This document shows positions 1 to 11,597 of a stretch of DNA of 64,000 nt, one piece after another. The position numbers and the translations under genes are program-made. Each line of letters starts with the position of its first letter. The first letter of the stretch is position 1. Source of the DNA: Diplolepis rosae (taxonomy: Eukaryota; Arthropoda; Insecta; Hymenoptera; Diplolepididae); assembly GCA_030998225.1 (NCBI GenBank), contig JAPYXD010000754.1:1054001-1118000 (forward strand), written 5' to 3'. The notes beneath the pieces were generated by a model that saw only the letters and a list, made by a program, of their open reading frames with translations, was not told the origin of the DNA and ran no database searches.

Positions 1-3000
1 TACTCAGGTCAAAGCTGTAAGTCTCGAGAGTCAGATGAAACTTAGTAGAGGTAGATGTCTGGTATAGATGGCTCAGGGTATTCGCTGAAGCCGTAGTACC
101 CACTTGTCCAATTTTCGCGGCTTTGGCCTATTGTACGTTCTGTCTGGTTGGGTCCAGGTGCTTGAAAAGGTACTCAGGTCAAAGCTGTAAGTCTCGAGAG
201 TCAGATGAAACTTAGTAGAGGTAGATGTCTGATATAGATGGCTCAGGATAGTCGCTGAAGCCGTAGTACCCAATTGTCCAATTTTCGCGGCTTTGGCCTA
301 TTGTACGTTCTGTCTGGTTGGGTCGAGGTGCTTGGGAAGGTACTCAGGTCAAAGCTGTGAGTCTCGAGAGTCAGATGGAACTCAGTAGAGGTAGATGTCT
401 GATATAGAGGGCTCAGGATAGTCGCTGAAGCCGTAGTACCCACTTGTCCAATTTTCGCGGCTTTGGCCTATTGTACGTTCTGTCTGGTTGGGTCGAGGTG
501 CTTGGGAAGGTACTCAGGTCAAAGCTGTGAGTCTCGAGAGTCAGATGGAACTTAGTAGAGGTAGATGTCTGGTATAGATGGCTCAGGATAGTCGCTGAAG
601 CCGTAGTACCCACTTGTCCAATTTTCGCGGCTTTGACCTATTGTAAGATCTGTCTGGTTGGATCAACTTGCTTGGGAAGGTACTCAGGTCAAAGCTGTAA
701 GTCTCGAGAGTCAGATGAAACTTAGTAGAGGTAGATGTCTGATATAGATGGCTCAGGATAGTCGCTGAAGTCGTAGTACCCACTTGACCAATTTTCGCGG
801 CTTTGACCTATTGTAAGATCTGTCTGGTTGGATCAACTTGCTTGGGAAGGTACTCAGGTCAAAGCTGTGAGTCTCGAGAGTGAGCTGGAACTCAGTAGAG
901 GTGGATATATGGTATAAATGGCTCAGGATAGTCGCTGAAGTCGTAGTACCCACTTGTCCAATTTTCGCGGCTTTGGCCTATTGTAAGTTCTGTCTGGTTG
1001 GGTCCAGGTGCTTGGGAAGGTACTCAGGTCAAAGCTGTAAGTCTCGAGAGTCAGATGAAACTTAGTAGAGGTAGATGTCTGGTATAGATGGCTCAGGGTA
1101 TTCGCTGAAGCCGTAGTACCCACTTGTCCAATTTTCGCGGCTTTGGCCTATTGTAAGTTCTGTCTGGTTGGGTCGAGGTGCTTGGGAAGGTACTCAGGTC
1201 AAAGCTGTAAGTCTCGAGAGTCAGATGAAACTTAGTAGAGGTAGATGTCTGATATAGATGGCTCAGGATAGTCGCTGAAGCCGTAGTACCCAATTGTCCA
1301 ATTTTCGCGGCTTTGGCCTATTGTACGTTCTGTCTGGTTGGGTCCAGGTGCTTGGGAAGGTACTCAGGTCAAAGCTGTGAGTCTCGAGAGTCAGCTGGAA
1401 CTTAGTAGAGGTAGATATATGGTATAAATGGCTCAGGATAGTCGCTGAAGTCGTAGTACCCACTTGTCCAATTTTCGCGGCTTTGGCCTATTGTAAGTTC
1501 TGTCTAGTTGGGTCCAGGTGCTTGGGAAGGTACTCAGGTCAAAGCTGTGAGTCTCGAGATTCAGATGGAACTCAGCAGAGGTCGATATATGGTATAGATG
1601 GCTCAGAATAGTCGCTGAAGTCGTAGTACCCACTTGTCCAATTTTCGCGGCTTTGGCCTATTGTAAGTTCTGTCTAGTTGGGTCGAGGTGCTTGTGAAGG
1701 TACTCAGGTCAAAGCTGTAAGTCTCGAGAGTCAGCTGTAACTGAGTAGAGGTAGATGTCTGCTATATATGGCTCAGGATAGTCGCTGAAGTCGTAGTACC
1801 CACTTGTCCAATTTTCGCGGCTTTGGCCTATTGTAAGTTCTGTCTAGTTGGGTCCAGGTGCTTGGAAAGGTACTCAGGTCAAAGCTGTAAGTCTCGAGAG
1901 TCAGCTGGAACTGAGTAGAGGTAGAAATCTGGTATAGATGGCTCAGGATAGTCGCTGAAGCCGTAGTACCCACTTGTCCAATTTTCGCGGCTTTGGCCTA
2001 TTGTAAGATCTGTCTGGTTGGGTCGAGGTGCTTGGAAAGGTACTCAGGTCAAAGCTGTGAGTCTCAAGAGTCAGCTGGAACTCAGTAGAGGTGGAAATCT
2101 GGTATAGATGGCTCAGGGTATTCGCTGAAGCCGTAGTACCCACTTGTCCAATGTTCGCGGCTTTGGCCTATTGTAAGTTCTGTTTGGTTGGGTCGAGGTG
2201 CTTGGAAAGGTTCACAGGTCAAAGCTGTAAGTCTCGAGATTCAGATGAAACTTAGTAGAGGTAGATGTCTGATATAGATGGCTCAGGATAGTCGCTGAAG
2301 CCGTAGTACCCACTTATCCAATTTTCTCGGCTTTGGCCTATTGTAAGTTCTGTCTGGTTGGGTCGAGGTGCTTGGGAAGGTACTCAGGTCAAAGCTGTAA
2401 GTCTCGAGAGTCAGATGAAAAATAGTAGAGGTAGATGTCTGATATAGATGGCTCAGGATAGTCGCTGAAGCCGTAGTACCCACTTGTCCAATTTTCGCGG
2501 CTTTGGCCTATTGTAAGTTCTGTCTGGTTGGGTCGAGGTGCTTGGGAAGGTACTCAGGTCAAAGCTGTGAGTCTCGAGAGTCAGCTGGAACTTAGTAGAG
2601 GTAGATGTCTGATATAGATGGCTCAGGATAGTCGCTGAAGCCGTAGTACCCACTTGACCAATTTTCGCGGCTTTGACCTATTGTAAGATCTGTCTGGTTG
2701 GATCAACTTGCTTGGGAAGGTACTCAGGTCAAAGCTGTAAGTCTCGAGAGTCAGATGAAACTTAGTAGAGGTAGATGTCTGATATAGATGGCTCAGGATA
2801 GTCGCTGAAGCCGTAGTACCCAATTGTCTAATTTTCGCGGCTTTGGCCTATTGTAAGATCTGTCTGGTTGGGTCCAGGTGCTTGGGAAGGTACTCAGGTC
2901 AAAGCTGTGAGTCTCGAGAGTCAGCTGGAACTTAGTAGAGGTAGATATATGGTATAAATGGCTCAGGATAGTCGCTGAAGTCGTAGTACCCACTTGTCCA

Positions 3001-6000
3001 ATTTTCGCGGCTTTGGCCTATTGTAAGTTCTGTCTAGTTGGGTCCAGGTGCTTGGAAAGGTACTCAGGTCAAAGCTGTAAGTCTCGAGAGTCAGCTGGAA
3101 CTGAGTAGAGGTAGATATATGGTATAAATGGCTCAGGATAGTCGCTGAAGTCGTAGTACCCACTTGACCAATTTTCGCGGCTTTGGCCTATTGTAAGATC
3201 TGTCTGGTTGGGTCGAGGTGCTTGTGAATGTACTCAGGTCAAATCTGTAAGTCTCGAGAGTCGGATGAAACTTAGTAGAGGTAGATGTCTGATATAGATG
3301 GCTCAGGATAGTCGCTGAAGCCGTAGTACCCACTTGTCCAATTTTCGCGGATTTTGCCTATTGTACGTTCTGTCTGGTTGGGTCCAGGTGCTTGGGAAGG
3401 TACTCAGGTCAAATCTGTGAGTCTCGAGAGTCAGCTGGAACTGAGTAGAGGGAGATATATGGTATAAATGGCTCAGGATAGTCGCTGAAGTCGTAGTACC
3501 CACTTGTCCAATTTTCGCGGCTTTGGCCTATTGTACGTTCTGTCTGGTTGGGTCCAGGTGCTTGGGAAGGTACTCAGGTCAAAGCTGTGAGTCTCGAGAG
3601 TCAGCTGGAACTTAGTAGAGGTAGATGTCTGGTATAGATGGCTCAGGATAGTCGCTGAAGCCGTAGTACCCACTTGTCCAATTTTCGCGGCTTTGGCCTA
3701 TTGTAAGATCTGTCTGGTTGGGTCGAGGTGCTTGGAAAGGTACTCAGGTCAAAGCTGTGAGTCTCGAGAGTCAGCTGGAACTCGGGAGAGGTAGATATAT
3801 GGTATAAATGGCTCAGGATGGTCACTGAAGCCGTAGTACCCACTTGTCCAATTTTCGCGGCTTTGGCCTATTGTAAGTTCTGTCTGGTTGGGTCGAGGTG
3901 CTTGGGAAGGTACTCAGGTCAAAGCTGTAAGTCTCGAGAGTCAGATGAAACTTAGTAGAGGTAGATGTCTGATATAGATGGCTCAGGATAGTCGCTGAAG
4001 CCGTAGTACCCACTTGTCCAATTTTCGCGGCTTTGGCCTATTGTAAGATCTGTCTGGTTGGGTCGAGGTGCTTGGGAAGGTACTCAGGTCAAAGCTGTAA
4101 GTCTCGAGAGTCAGATGAAACTTAGTAGAGGTAGATGTCTGATATAGATGGCTCAGGATAGTCGCTGAAGCCGTAGTACCCACTTGTCCAATTTTCGCGG
4201 CTTTGGCCTATTGTAAGTTCTGTCTAGTTGGGTCCAGGTGCTTGGAAAGGTACTCAGGTCAAAGCTGTAAGTCTCGAGAGTCAGCTGGAACTGAGTAGAG
4301 GTAGATATATGGTATAAATGGCTCAGGATAGTCGCTGAAGTCGTAGTACCCACTTGACCAATTTTCGCGGCTTTGGCCTATTGTACGTTCTGTCTGGTTG
4401 GGTCCAGGTGCTTGAAAAGGTACTCAGGTCAAAGCTGTAAGTCTCGAGAGTCAGCTGGAACTCAGTAGAGGTAGATATATGGTATAAATGGCTCAGGATA
4501 GTCGCTGAAGTCGTAGTACCCACTTGTCCAATTTTCGCGGCTTTGGCCTATTGTAAGTTCTGTCTAGTTGGGTCCAGGTGCTTGGTAAGGTACTCAGGTC
4601 AAAGCTGTAAGTCTCGAGAGTCAGATGAAACTTAGTAGAGGTAGATGTCTGATATAGATGGCTCAGGATAGTCGCTGAAGCCGTAGTACCCACTTGTCCA
4701 ATTTTCGCGGCTTTGGCCTATTGTAAGTTCTGTCTAGTTGGGTCCAGGTGCTTGGAAAGGTACTCAGGTCAAAGCTGTAAGTCTCGAGAGTCAGCTGGAA
4801 CTGAGTAGAGGTAGAAATCTGGTATAGATGGCTCAGGATAGTCGCTGAAGCCGTAGTACCCACTTGTCCAATTTTCGCGGCTTTGGCCTATTGTACGTTC
4901 TGTCTGGTTGGGTCGAGGTGCTTGGGAAGGTACTCAGGTCAAAGCTGTGAGTCTCGAGAGTCAGATGAAACTTAGTAGAGGTAGATGTCTGATATAGATG
5001 GCTCAGGATAGTCGCTGAAGCCGTAGTACCCACTTGTCCAATTTTCGCGGCTTTGGCCTATTGTACGTTCTGTCTGGTTGGGTCGAGGTGCTTGGGAAGG
5101 TACTCAGGTCAAAGCTGTGAGTCTCGAGAGTCAGATGGAACTTAGTAGAGGTAGATGTCTGATATAGATGGCTCAGGATAGTCGCTGAAGCCGTAGTACC
5201 CACTTGTCCAATTTTCGCGGCTTTGGCCTATTGTAAGATCTGTCTGGTTGGGTCGAGGTGCTTGGGAAGGTACTCAGGTCAAAGCTGTAAGTCTCGAGAG
5301 TCAGATGAAACTTAGTAGAGGTAGATGTCTGATATAGATGGCTCAGGATAGTCGCTGAAGCCGTAGTACCCACTTGTCCAATTTTCGCGGCTTTGGCCTA
5401 TTGTACGTTCTGTCTGGTTGGGTCGAGGTGCTTGGGAAGGTACTCAGGTCAAAGCTGTGAGTCTCGAGAGTCAGCTGGAACTTAGTAGAGGTAGATGTCT
5501 GATATAGATGGCTCAGGATAGTCGCTGAAGCCGTAGTACCCACTTGTCCAATTTTCGCGGCTTTGGCCAATTGTAAGATCTGTCTGGTTGGGTCGAGGTG
5601 CTTGGAAAGGTACTCAGGTCAAAGCTGTAAGTCTCGAGAGTCAGCTGGAACTCAGTAGAGGTAGATATATGGTATAAATGGCTCAGGATAGTCGCTGAAG
5701 TCGTAGTACCCACTTGTCCAATTTTCGCGGCTTTGGCCTATTGTAAGTTCTGTCTAGTTGGGTCCAGGTGCTTGGGACGGTACTCAGGTCACAGCTGAAA
5801 GTCTCGAGATTCAGATGAAACTTAGTAGAGGTAGATGTCTGATATAGATGGCTCAGGATAGTCGCTGAAGCCGTAGTACCCACTTGTCCAATTTTCTCGG
5901 CTTTGGCCTATTGTACGTTCTGTCTGGTTGGGTCGAGGTGCTTGGGAAGGTACTCAGGTCAAAGCTGTGAGTCTCGAGAGTCAGCTGGAACTTAGTAGAG

Positions 6001-8178
6001 GTAGATGTCTGATATAGATGGCTCAGGATAGTCGCTGAAGCCGTAGTACCCACTTGTCCAATTTTCGCGGCTTTGGCCTATTGTACGTTCTGTCTGGTTG
6101 GGTCGAGGTGCTTGGGAAGGTACTCAGGTCAAAGCTGTAAGTCTCGAGAGTCATATGTAACTTAGTAGAGGTAGATGTCTGATATAGATGGCTCAGGATA
6201 GTCGCTGAAGCCGTAGTACCCACTTGTCCAATTTTCGCGGCTTTGGCCTATTGTACGTTCTGTCTGGTTGGGTCCAGGTGCTTGAAAAGGTACTCAGGTC
6301 AAAGCTGTAAGTCTCGAGAGTCAGCTGGAACTCAGTAGAGGTAGATATATGGTATAAATGGCTCAGGATGGTCACTGAAGCCGTAGTACCCACTTGTCCA
6401 ATTTTCGCGGCTTTGGCCTATTGTAAGTTCTATCTGGTTGGGTCGAGGTGCTTGGGAAGGTACTCAGGTCAAAGCTGTAAGTCTCGAGAGTCAGATGAAA
6501 CTTAGTAGAGGTAGATGTCTGGTATAGATGGCTCAGGATAGTCGCTGAAGCCGTAGTACCCACTTGACCAATTTTCGCGGCTTTGACCTATTGTAAGATC
6601 TGTCTGGTTGGATCAACTTGCTTGGGAAGGTACTCAGGTCAAAGCTGTGAGTCTCGAGAGTGAGCTGGAACTCAGTAGAGGTGGATATAGGGTATAGACG
6701 ACTCAGGAGGTCACTGAAGCCGTAGTACCCACTTGTCCAATTTTCGCGGCTTTGGCCTATTGTAAGTTCTGTCTGGTTGGGTCGAGGTGCTTGGGAAGGT
6801 ACTCAGGTCAAAGCTGTAAGTCTCGAGAGTCAGATGAAACTTAGTAGAGGTAGATGTCTGATATAGATGGCTCAGGATAGTCGCTGAAGCCGTAGTACCC
6901 ACTTGTCCAATTTTCGCGGCTTTGGCCTATTGTAAGTTCTGTCTGGTTGGGTCCAGGTGCTTGGGAAGGTACTCAGGTCAAAGCTGTGAGTCTCGAGAGT
7001 TAGCTGGAACTTAGTAGAGGTAGATATATGGTATAAATGGCTCAGGATAGTCGCTGAAGCCGTAGTACCCACTTGTCCAATTTTCGCGGCTTTGGCCTAT
7101 TGTACGTTCTGTCTGGTTGGGTCCAGGTGCTTGGGAAGGTACTCAGGTCAAAGCTGTAAGTCTCGAGAGTCAGATGAAACTTAGTAGAGGTAGATGTCTG
7201 ATATAGATGGCTCAGGATAGTCGCTGAAGCCGTAGTACCCAATTGTCTAATTTTCGCGGCTTTGGCCTATTGTACGTTCTGTCTGGTTGGGTCCAGGTGC
7301 TTGGAAAGGTACTCAGGTCAAAGCTGTGAGTCTCAAGAGTCAGCTGGAACTCAGTAGAGGTGGAAATCTGGTATAGATGGCTCAGGGAATTCGCTGAAGC
7401 CGTAGTACCCACTTGTCCAATTTTCGCGGCTTTGGCCTATTGTACGTTCTGTCTGGTTGGGTCCAGGTGCTTGGGAAGGTACTCAGGTCAAAGCTGTGAG
7501 TCTCGAGAGTCAGCTGGAACTCAGTAGAGGTAGATATATGGTATAAATGGCTCAGGATAGTCGCTGAAGTCGTAGTACCCACTTGTCCAATTTTCGCGGC
7601 TTTGGCCTATTGTACGTTCTGTCTGGTTGGGTCCAGGTGCTTGGGAAGGTACTCAGGTCAAAGCTGTGAGTCTCGAGAGTCAGCTGGAACTGAGTAGAGG
7701 TAGATGTCTGATATAGATGGCTCAGGATAGTCGCTGAAGCCGTAGTACCCAATTGTCCAATTTTCGCGGCTTTGGCCTATTGTACGTTCTGTCTGGTTGG
7801 GTCCAGGTGCTTGGGAAGGTACTCAGGTCAAAGCTGTGAGTCTCGAGAGTGAGCTGGAACTCAGTAGAGGTGGATATAGGGTATAGACGACTCAGGAGGT
7901 CACTGAAGCCGTAGTACCCACTTGTCCAATTTTCGCGGCTTTGGCCTATTGTACGTTCTGTCTGGTTGGGTCGAGGTGCTTGGGAAGGTACTCAGGTCAA
8001 AGCTGTGAGTCTCGAGAGTCAGCTGGAACTCAGTAGAGGTAGATATATGGTATAAATGGCTCAGGATAGTCGCTGAAGCCGTAGTACCCACTTGTCCAAT
8101 TTTCGCGGCTTTGGCCTATTGTAAGTTCTGTCTGGTTGGGTCGAGGTGCTTGGGAAGGTACTCAGGTCAAAGCTGAAA
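1..8178. repeat. 170-bp tandem satellite array (48 monomers, open on the left)
   Basis: A monomer starting TACTCAGGTCAAAG recurs every 170 bp from base 1 and stops abruptly after AAAGCTGAAAGT near 8178, so the window shows 48 full monomers plus a 20-bp stub. Two monomers (about 6690-6720 and 7870-7910) are one base shorter, and both carry the same variant, GACGACTCAGGAGGTCAC. Nearly every monomer has one CTCGAG site; two carry CTCAAG instead. Base composition is clearly richer in G+C than the neighbouring DNA. Variant classes (for example GGATCAACTTG near 660, 830, 2700 and 6610) are scattered with no strict higher-order period, but two variant pairs lie exactly seven monomers apart. A 66-codon minus-strand reading frame recurs in most monomers and is judged accidental. 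The role is unknown; centromeric or heterochromatic location is an inference only. Confidence 0.98.
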
Positions 8179-8418
8179 GTTTGGCCACATTTAACATTCT
8201 TTTTACCAAAATCCTGATTATTTCCCAGCGAAGACGTTTTATAACCATTCCGTAACAGTGAGCTTACAGTCGTTCCATAAGAGTTCTATAACCCAATAGC
8301 ACACGGTGCTGCGACATGGTGACACTGATGTGTTGCAACAATTACATAACCCTAATATCACAGTGTGCTGTAGCAGTTGTATTCTGTTGCTGTCTACAAT
8401 AATTCCAGAACCACACAT
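8179..8418. other. Satellite edge to MITE, no gene seen
   Basis: Unique AT-rich sequence between the last satellite monomer and the first MITE. No reading frame, splice signal pair or RNA gene could be recognised. Confidence 0.5.
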
Positions 8419-8694
8419 GTAGAAAGAGATTCGTAAAATTTACAGGAAATTTAGTACTCACTTTTAGAATTTGTTTTTTAGGTAGATTTTACAAGTTTTA
8501 TAAACGTTTCAGATATCTTTCAGTAAAATTTACTAAGTTGGAATTTTTTCGTTTTGCGTAGATTTTACTGAACGCTAAGTAAAGTGAACAGATAATCTGT
8601 TGATTGAACTGAACTTCTTGTAAAATCTACTAACATGTCAAGTTATAAAAATAAGTACCGAACTTCCTGTAAATCTTTAGAATCTTTTTTCTGC
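8419..8694. mobile_element. Palindromic MITE, family A (TIR GCAGAAAAAAGATT)
   Basis: The two ends are inverted copies: the left begins GTAGAAAGAGATTCGTAAA and the right, reverse-complemented, begins GCAGAAAAAAGATTCTAAA. The match continues inward for about 80 bp through AGTAGATTTTACAAG. A TA follows the right end. The middle contains CGTAGATTTTACTGAACGCTAAG, shared with the copy at 59473-60290. No coding capacity. TA flanks and end structure suggest a Tc1/mariner-superfamily non-autonomous element; this is inference. Confidence 0.75.
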
Positions 8695-9970
8695 TAGTTA
8701 TTCCCAAAAAATCTGTCAAAAATAACCAGATTTCCAGTTACTCTGATCATAAAAAATGCTTAAAATGGCTTAACCGGATTTACCGTTGTTTTAAGTAGAC
8801 GTGTTTCGTGTTTTTTTCTCATTTTTTCAATTTTAATCTCTTTATAATTGCTTGGAATAATGCAAATTCAAAAAATTTAAAACGCAATTAGATTTTTATA
8901 GTTATCAAAAGCTTTTTTCTGGCTTCGATAAAATTTTATCATCGTTATAATGTTAATTACCAAAAAGTTTAGCCGCACTGTGTTATTCTAGACAGCAGAT
9001 CTGACATTGATTAAAAAATTGTGCTGTGATCACTCTGGAGCTGACTCATTCCTGATATTAAACATAGTATTTGTTCTTTCCCTCGTTAAATGCACGGAGA
9101 AAGTATAAAATCAACATTGCTTCGCTGTTTGATTCGCAACTTTAGGAATTTAGTTGAACCATGAAAATGTATTTGCATATTTAATACAATAATTATAAAG
9201 TTTCCGCCCTGTTTCGAAAGCGTGTACGCTGAACCTATAGGTGATGTCTCTTTGAAATCATTATATATTTAAAGTTTAAATTTTAGAATAATCTATTCAC
9301 ATGATCAGTGCTTTCAAAAACAACACGCGTCAATTTGTTTTTGCACCAAAGGTTTGCCTCTCTACACGATCTCTGCTAGAATTCAGAATTTATCTGACCC
9401 AGTTACAAGTACAACGCCCTAGAGGGAGTGATAAATTATTGCTGGTATACAGTGTGCCGATGCTCGCTTCATACCACTTTCTTTTCGTTCTTAATCTGTC
9501 CTATCTAAATATATGTATTCTCTGTGTAATTGAATTTTTCATGAAACTAATAATTATGCTATTATACACCATTAGAAAAAACTTCTTATCGTGATTGAAT
9601 GATTCTGTAACCGAAAATAAATTAATTTTTAACTCAAGTCATTTAATTTTCAATTAAATAATTGAATTTTCAAACAAAAACTAGATGAATTTTCTACCAC
9701 AGTATACTTAAATGAAAAGTATTTGAATTTTAAGGAGTTTCAAACAGTTTATAAGGGACTAACCATGAATCACGTAACACTTTTTGGGAAAGGGTTGGAA
9801 AAATGTTGCGATCTGTTATATGGAATGGGGGGGGGGGGGGGATCGACACTTTTATAAAATTTTTATGATAAATCAACACTGTATTTTTCGTACTTTTTTT
9901 AAATTTCGAAAAGAATAGTATTTGAATTTCTCGCGTTATGATGATGTTATGTTGCTATAAATTTATTATA
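8695..9970. other. AT-rich intergenic DNA with a G15 run, no gene seen
   Basis: AT-rich DNA. A 97-codon plus-strand frame at 9301-9594 has no recognisable domain, codon bias or splice context and is not called as a gene. A run of about fifteen G occurs at 9826-9841 beside CACGTAACAC. A similar G-run next to TTACGTAAC is found at 29152-29164, so both may be decayed copies of one short repeat. Confidence 0.5.
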
Positions 9971-9974
9971 ATGG

Positions 9975-10045
9975 GATATTTATCCATTTCTTGTTGTTTT
10001 AGCACAGGCTCAGTTTCATTTTATTTTCTTCATTTAAAAATTATT
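9975..10045 (-). repeat. Diverged Penelope pLTR remnant, left flank
   Basis: On the minus strand this segment aligns, with many differences, to the end of the pLTR found inside 10083-28819. GCTAAAACAACAAGAAATGG corresponds to the young copy's ATGCCAAATTAACTATTAC, and the flanking ACTGAGCCT corresponds to ACTGACCCC. A sister remnant with GCCAAAACAACAAGAAATG lies in the opposite orientation just right of the composite (28832-28960). It is therefore an older PLE subfamily into which, or beside which, the younger composite inserted. Confidence 0.6.
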
Positions 10046-10070
10046 ATTGGTAGATATAAAAAACGTAAAT

Positions 10071-10082
10071 AATAAGAAGAAA
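10071..10082. repeat. Target-site duplication, left copy
   Basis: AATAAGAAGAAA stands directly before the first PLE base and is repeated exactly at 28820-28831 directly after the last. Two or three bases at each side could also belong to the element ends, so the true duplication is about 8-12 bp. Penelope elements are known to make short, variable duplications. Confidence 0.8.
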
Positions 10083-11597
10083 TTTTGTAATAGTTAATTT
10101 GGCATGGGGTCAGTTTTGATACGGATTTATTTTTTTAATTAAGTGATAGAACACATAAAAAATACAACAGGCAAACGTTTCGGCCACAAATGGGGGCCCT
10201 CTTCAGTGCCAATTAGCTTAATAGTAACCTTTAAATATTTATTAACTAAGACATGCAACTTAATAATTATTGTATTTTTTGTTTTTTTCTTTTTTTCCTT
10301 TGCTTATTGATATTAGAAAAAGATAGAGTAAACATGCGGAAAGACTTATGGGTAAGCGAGTTCCTAGGTGTGAAGGAACCAGACCGTTCCAAAAACTGTT
10401 CCAACGAGTAATCCTCTCCCACAGGAACCGTGAAAAATGCGACCGCGGAACGCACTCTCTCAAGGGCACATATATAAACACAATTATTACACCAAAGAAA
10501 GAAACAACACGATGGAGAATATAACGTGGATCCTTGGTAAAGCACGCACAGCAAACCACACACATTCACGAGCACCAGAAGTAAAGGACACTGAAGTTAA
10601 AACAATAAGAACGATGTAATTGGTACGGAAAAATTTTTATTTTGTATTTTCTCCGAAGCCGCAGAGATGACAGACGAAAGTAAGTCCACCACTCTGCCAC
10701 ATGGCTAAAAGAAAACTGATTTGGGAAGAAGTCGTATTTAGGAAGACAAGTGTTCAGAGTTTGACGTGTATAGAAAGCATTCTCCAGATAGGTCAGGTTC
10801 CAACACCAAGGGTTATACACAGTAAAACCTTATTTTAATGTCCCCGGCACTTGAGATTATTATATGCTCAAGCGTCCGACAAAAGCAAAGACCCACCACA
10901 TGTTCGAAAAACTCTGTAAGGAAAGGCACTCACTACGGTCCCGACGTCGTAAAAATTGTACACATTTCTGTGGATATAGAGAGAAAAATGCAACTAAAGT
11001 GGAAATTCACGAAAAATTAATTTCCTGGTTTTTCGAAACCTCTGATTCTTAATAAATGGAACCCGGAAAAATATAATATTAAGTTTATAAGTATGATGTC
11101 CGAGTTTTTCAGATTATAAGACTGTTGTAAAGTGGCAAAATATTACGAGAGTTATTCGAACTCTGACTTAAATAGAGTGGCCAATTAATACAGTAGCACT
11201 ACGGATTCTAAGACTGATAAAAAATGGCCAAGTAATGCGCGAGCACTTCGGACTCTAATTCTGAGTAAGGTGGCCAAGTAATGCGCGAGTTCAATGGACG
11301 TCAGGACTGATATAAATGCAAAAATAGCCGCGTAATACGCGAGATCAAACGAAGTCTGACTTAAATAAGGAGGCAAAGTAATGCGCGAATTCTTAGTACA
11401 GGATTTTTATATAAAGTGGCCAAGTAATGCGCGAGCTCTTCGGACTCTGGCTTAAGATTATGTGGCCAAGTAATTCGCGAGTTCAATGGACGTCAGGACT
11501 GATATAAATACAAAAATAGCCGCGTAATACGCAGTTTAACGAAGTCTAACCTGAAAAGAGTGGCCAAGTAATGCGCGAATTTTTAGGGTTATAAGAA
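10083..11597 (-). repeat. PLE pseudo-LTR, copy 1
   Basis: A 1,515-bp segment repeated in the same orientation at 18603-20117, with only a handful of differences (a T/C-run change near 10270 against 18790; CT against AA near 11359 against 19879). In element orientation it consists of minisatellite units, then about 900 bp of unique sequence, the hammerhead-like motif, and an AT-rich end at AACTATTACAAAATT. Split hydrophobic reading frames (10260-10820 minus) exist in the unique part. In the right-hand copy they fuse into 184 codons (28027-28581) because of one extra T. No known domain is seen. Confidence 0.9.
10170..10210 (-). ncRNA. Hammerhead-ribozyme-like motif, copy 1
   Basis: The minus strand reads GGCA-CTGAAGA-G-GGCC...GGCC-GAA-ACGTT-TGCC. 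This supplies the hammerhead core CUGANGA and GAA, a GGCC/GGCC stem II (with one extra G beside it), a GGCA/TGCC stem I, and a self-complementary ACGT in place of a looped stem III. Penelope elements are known to carry hammerhead variants with reduced stem III that act as dimers. Cleavage activity here is inference. Confidence 0.5.

Noticed and set aside
73..8091. About 45 overlapping 66-residue proteins on the minus strand
   Set aside because: They are the same frame in each 170-bp satellite monomer, cross monomer boundaries, vary freely at amino-acid-changing positions and have no gene context.
1..8178. CRISPR-like regular repeats
   Set aside because: Repeats are contiguous 170-bp monomers without spacers, in a eukaryotic context.
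9301..9594. 97-codon plus frame
   Set aside because: No domain, low-complexity hydrophobic end, no splice or promoter evidence.
10260..10820. Pair of pLTR frames, fused to 184 codons at 28027-28581
   Set aside because: Fusion depends on one extra T in a run in one of three copies; no domain is recognisable. An accessory PLE ORF cannot be excluded.
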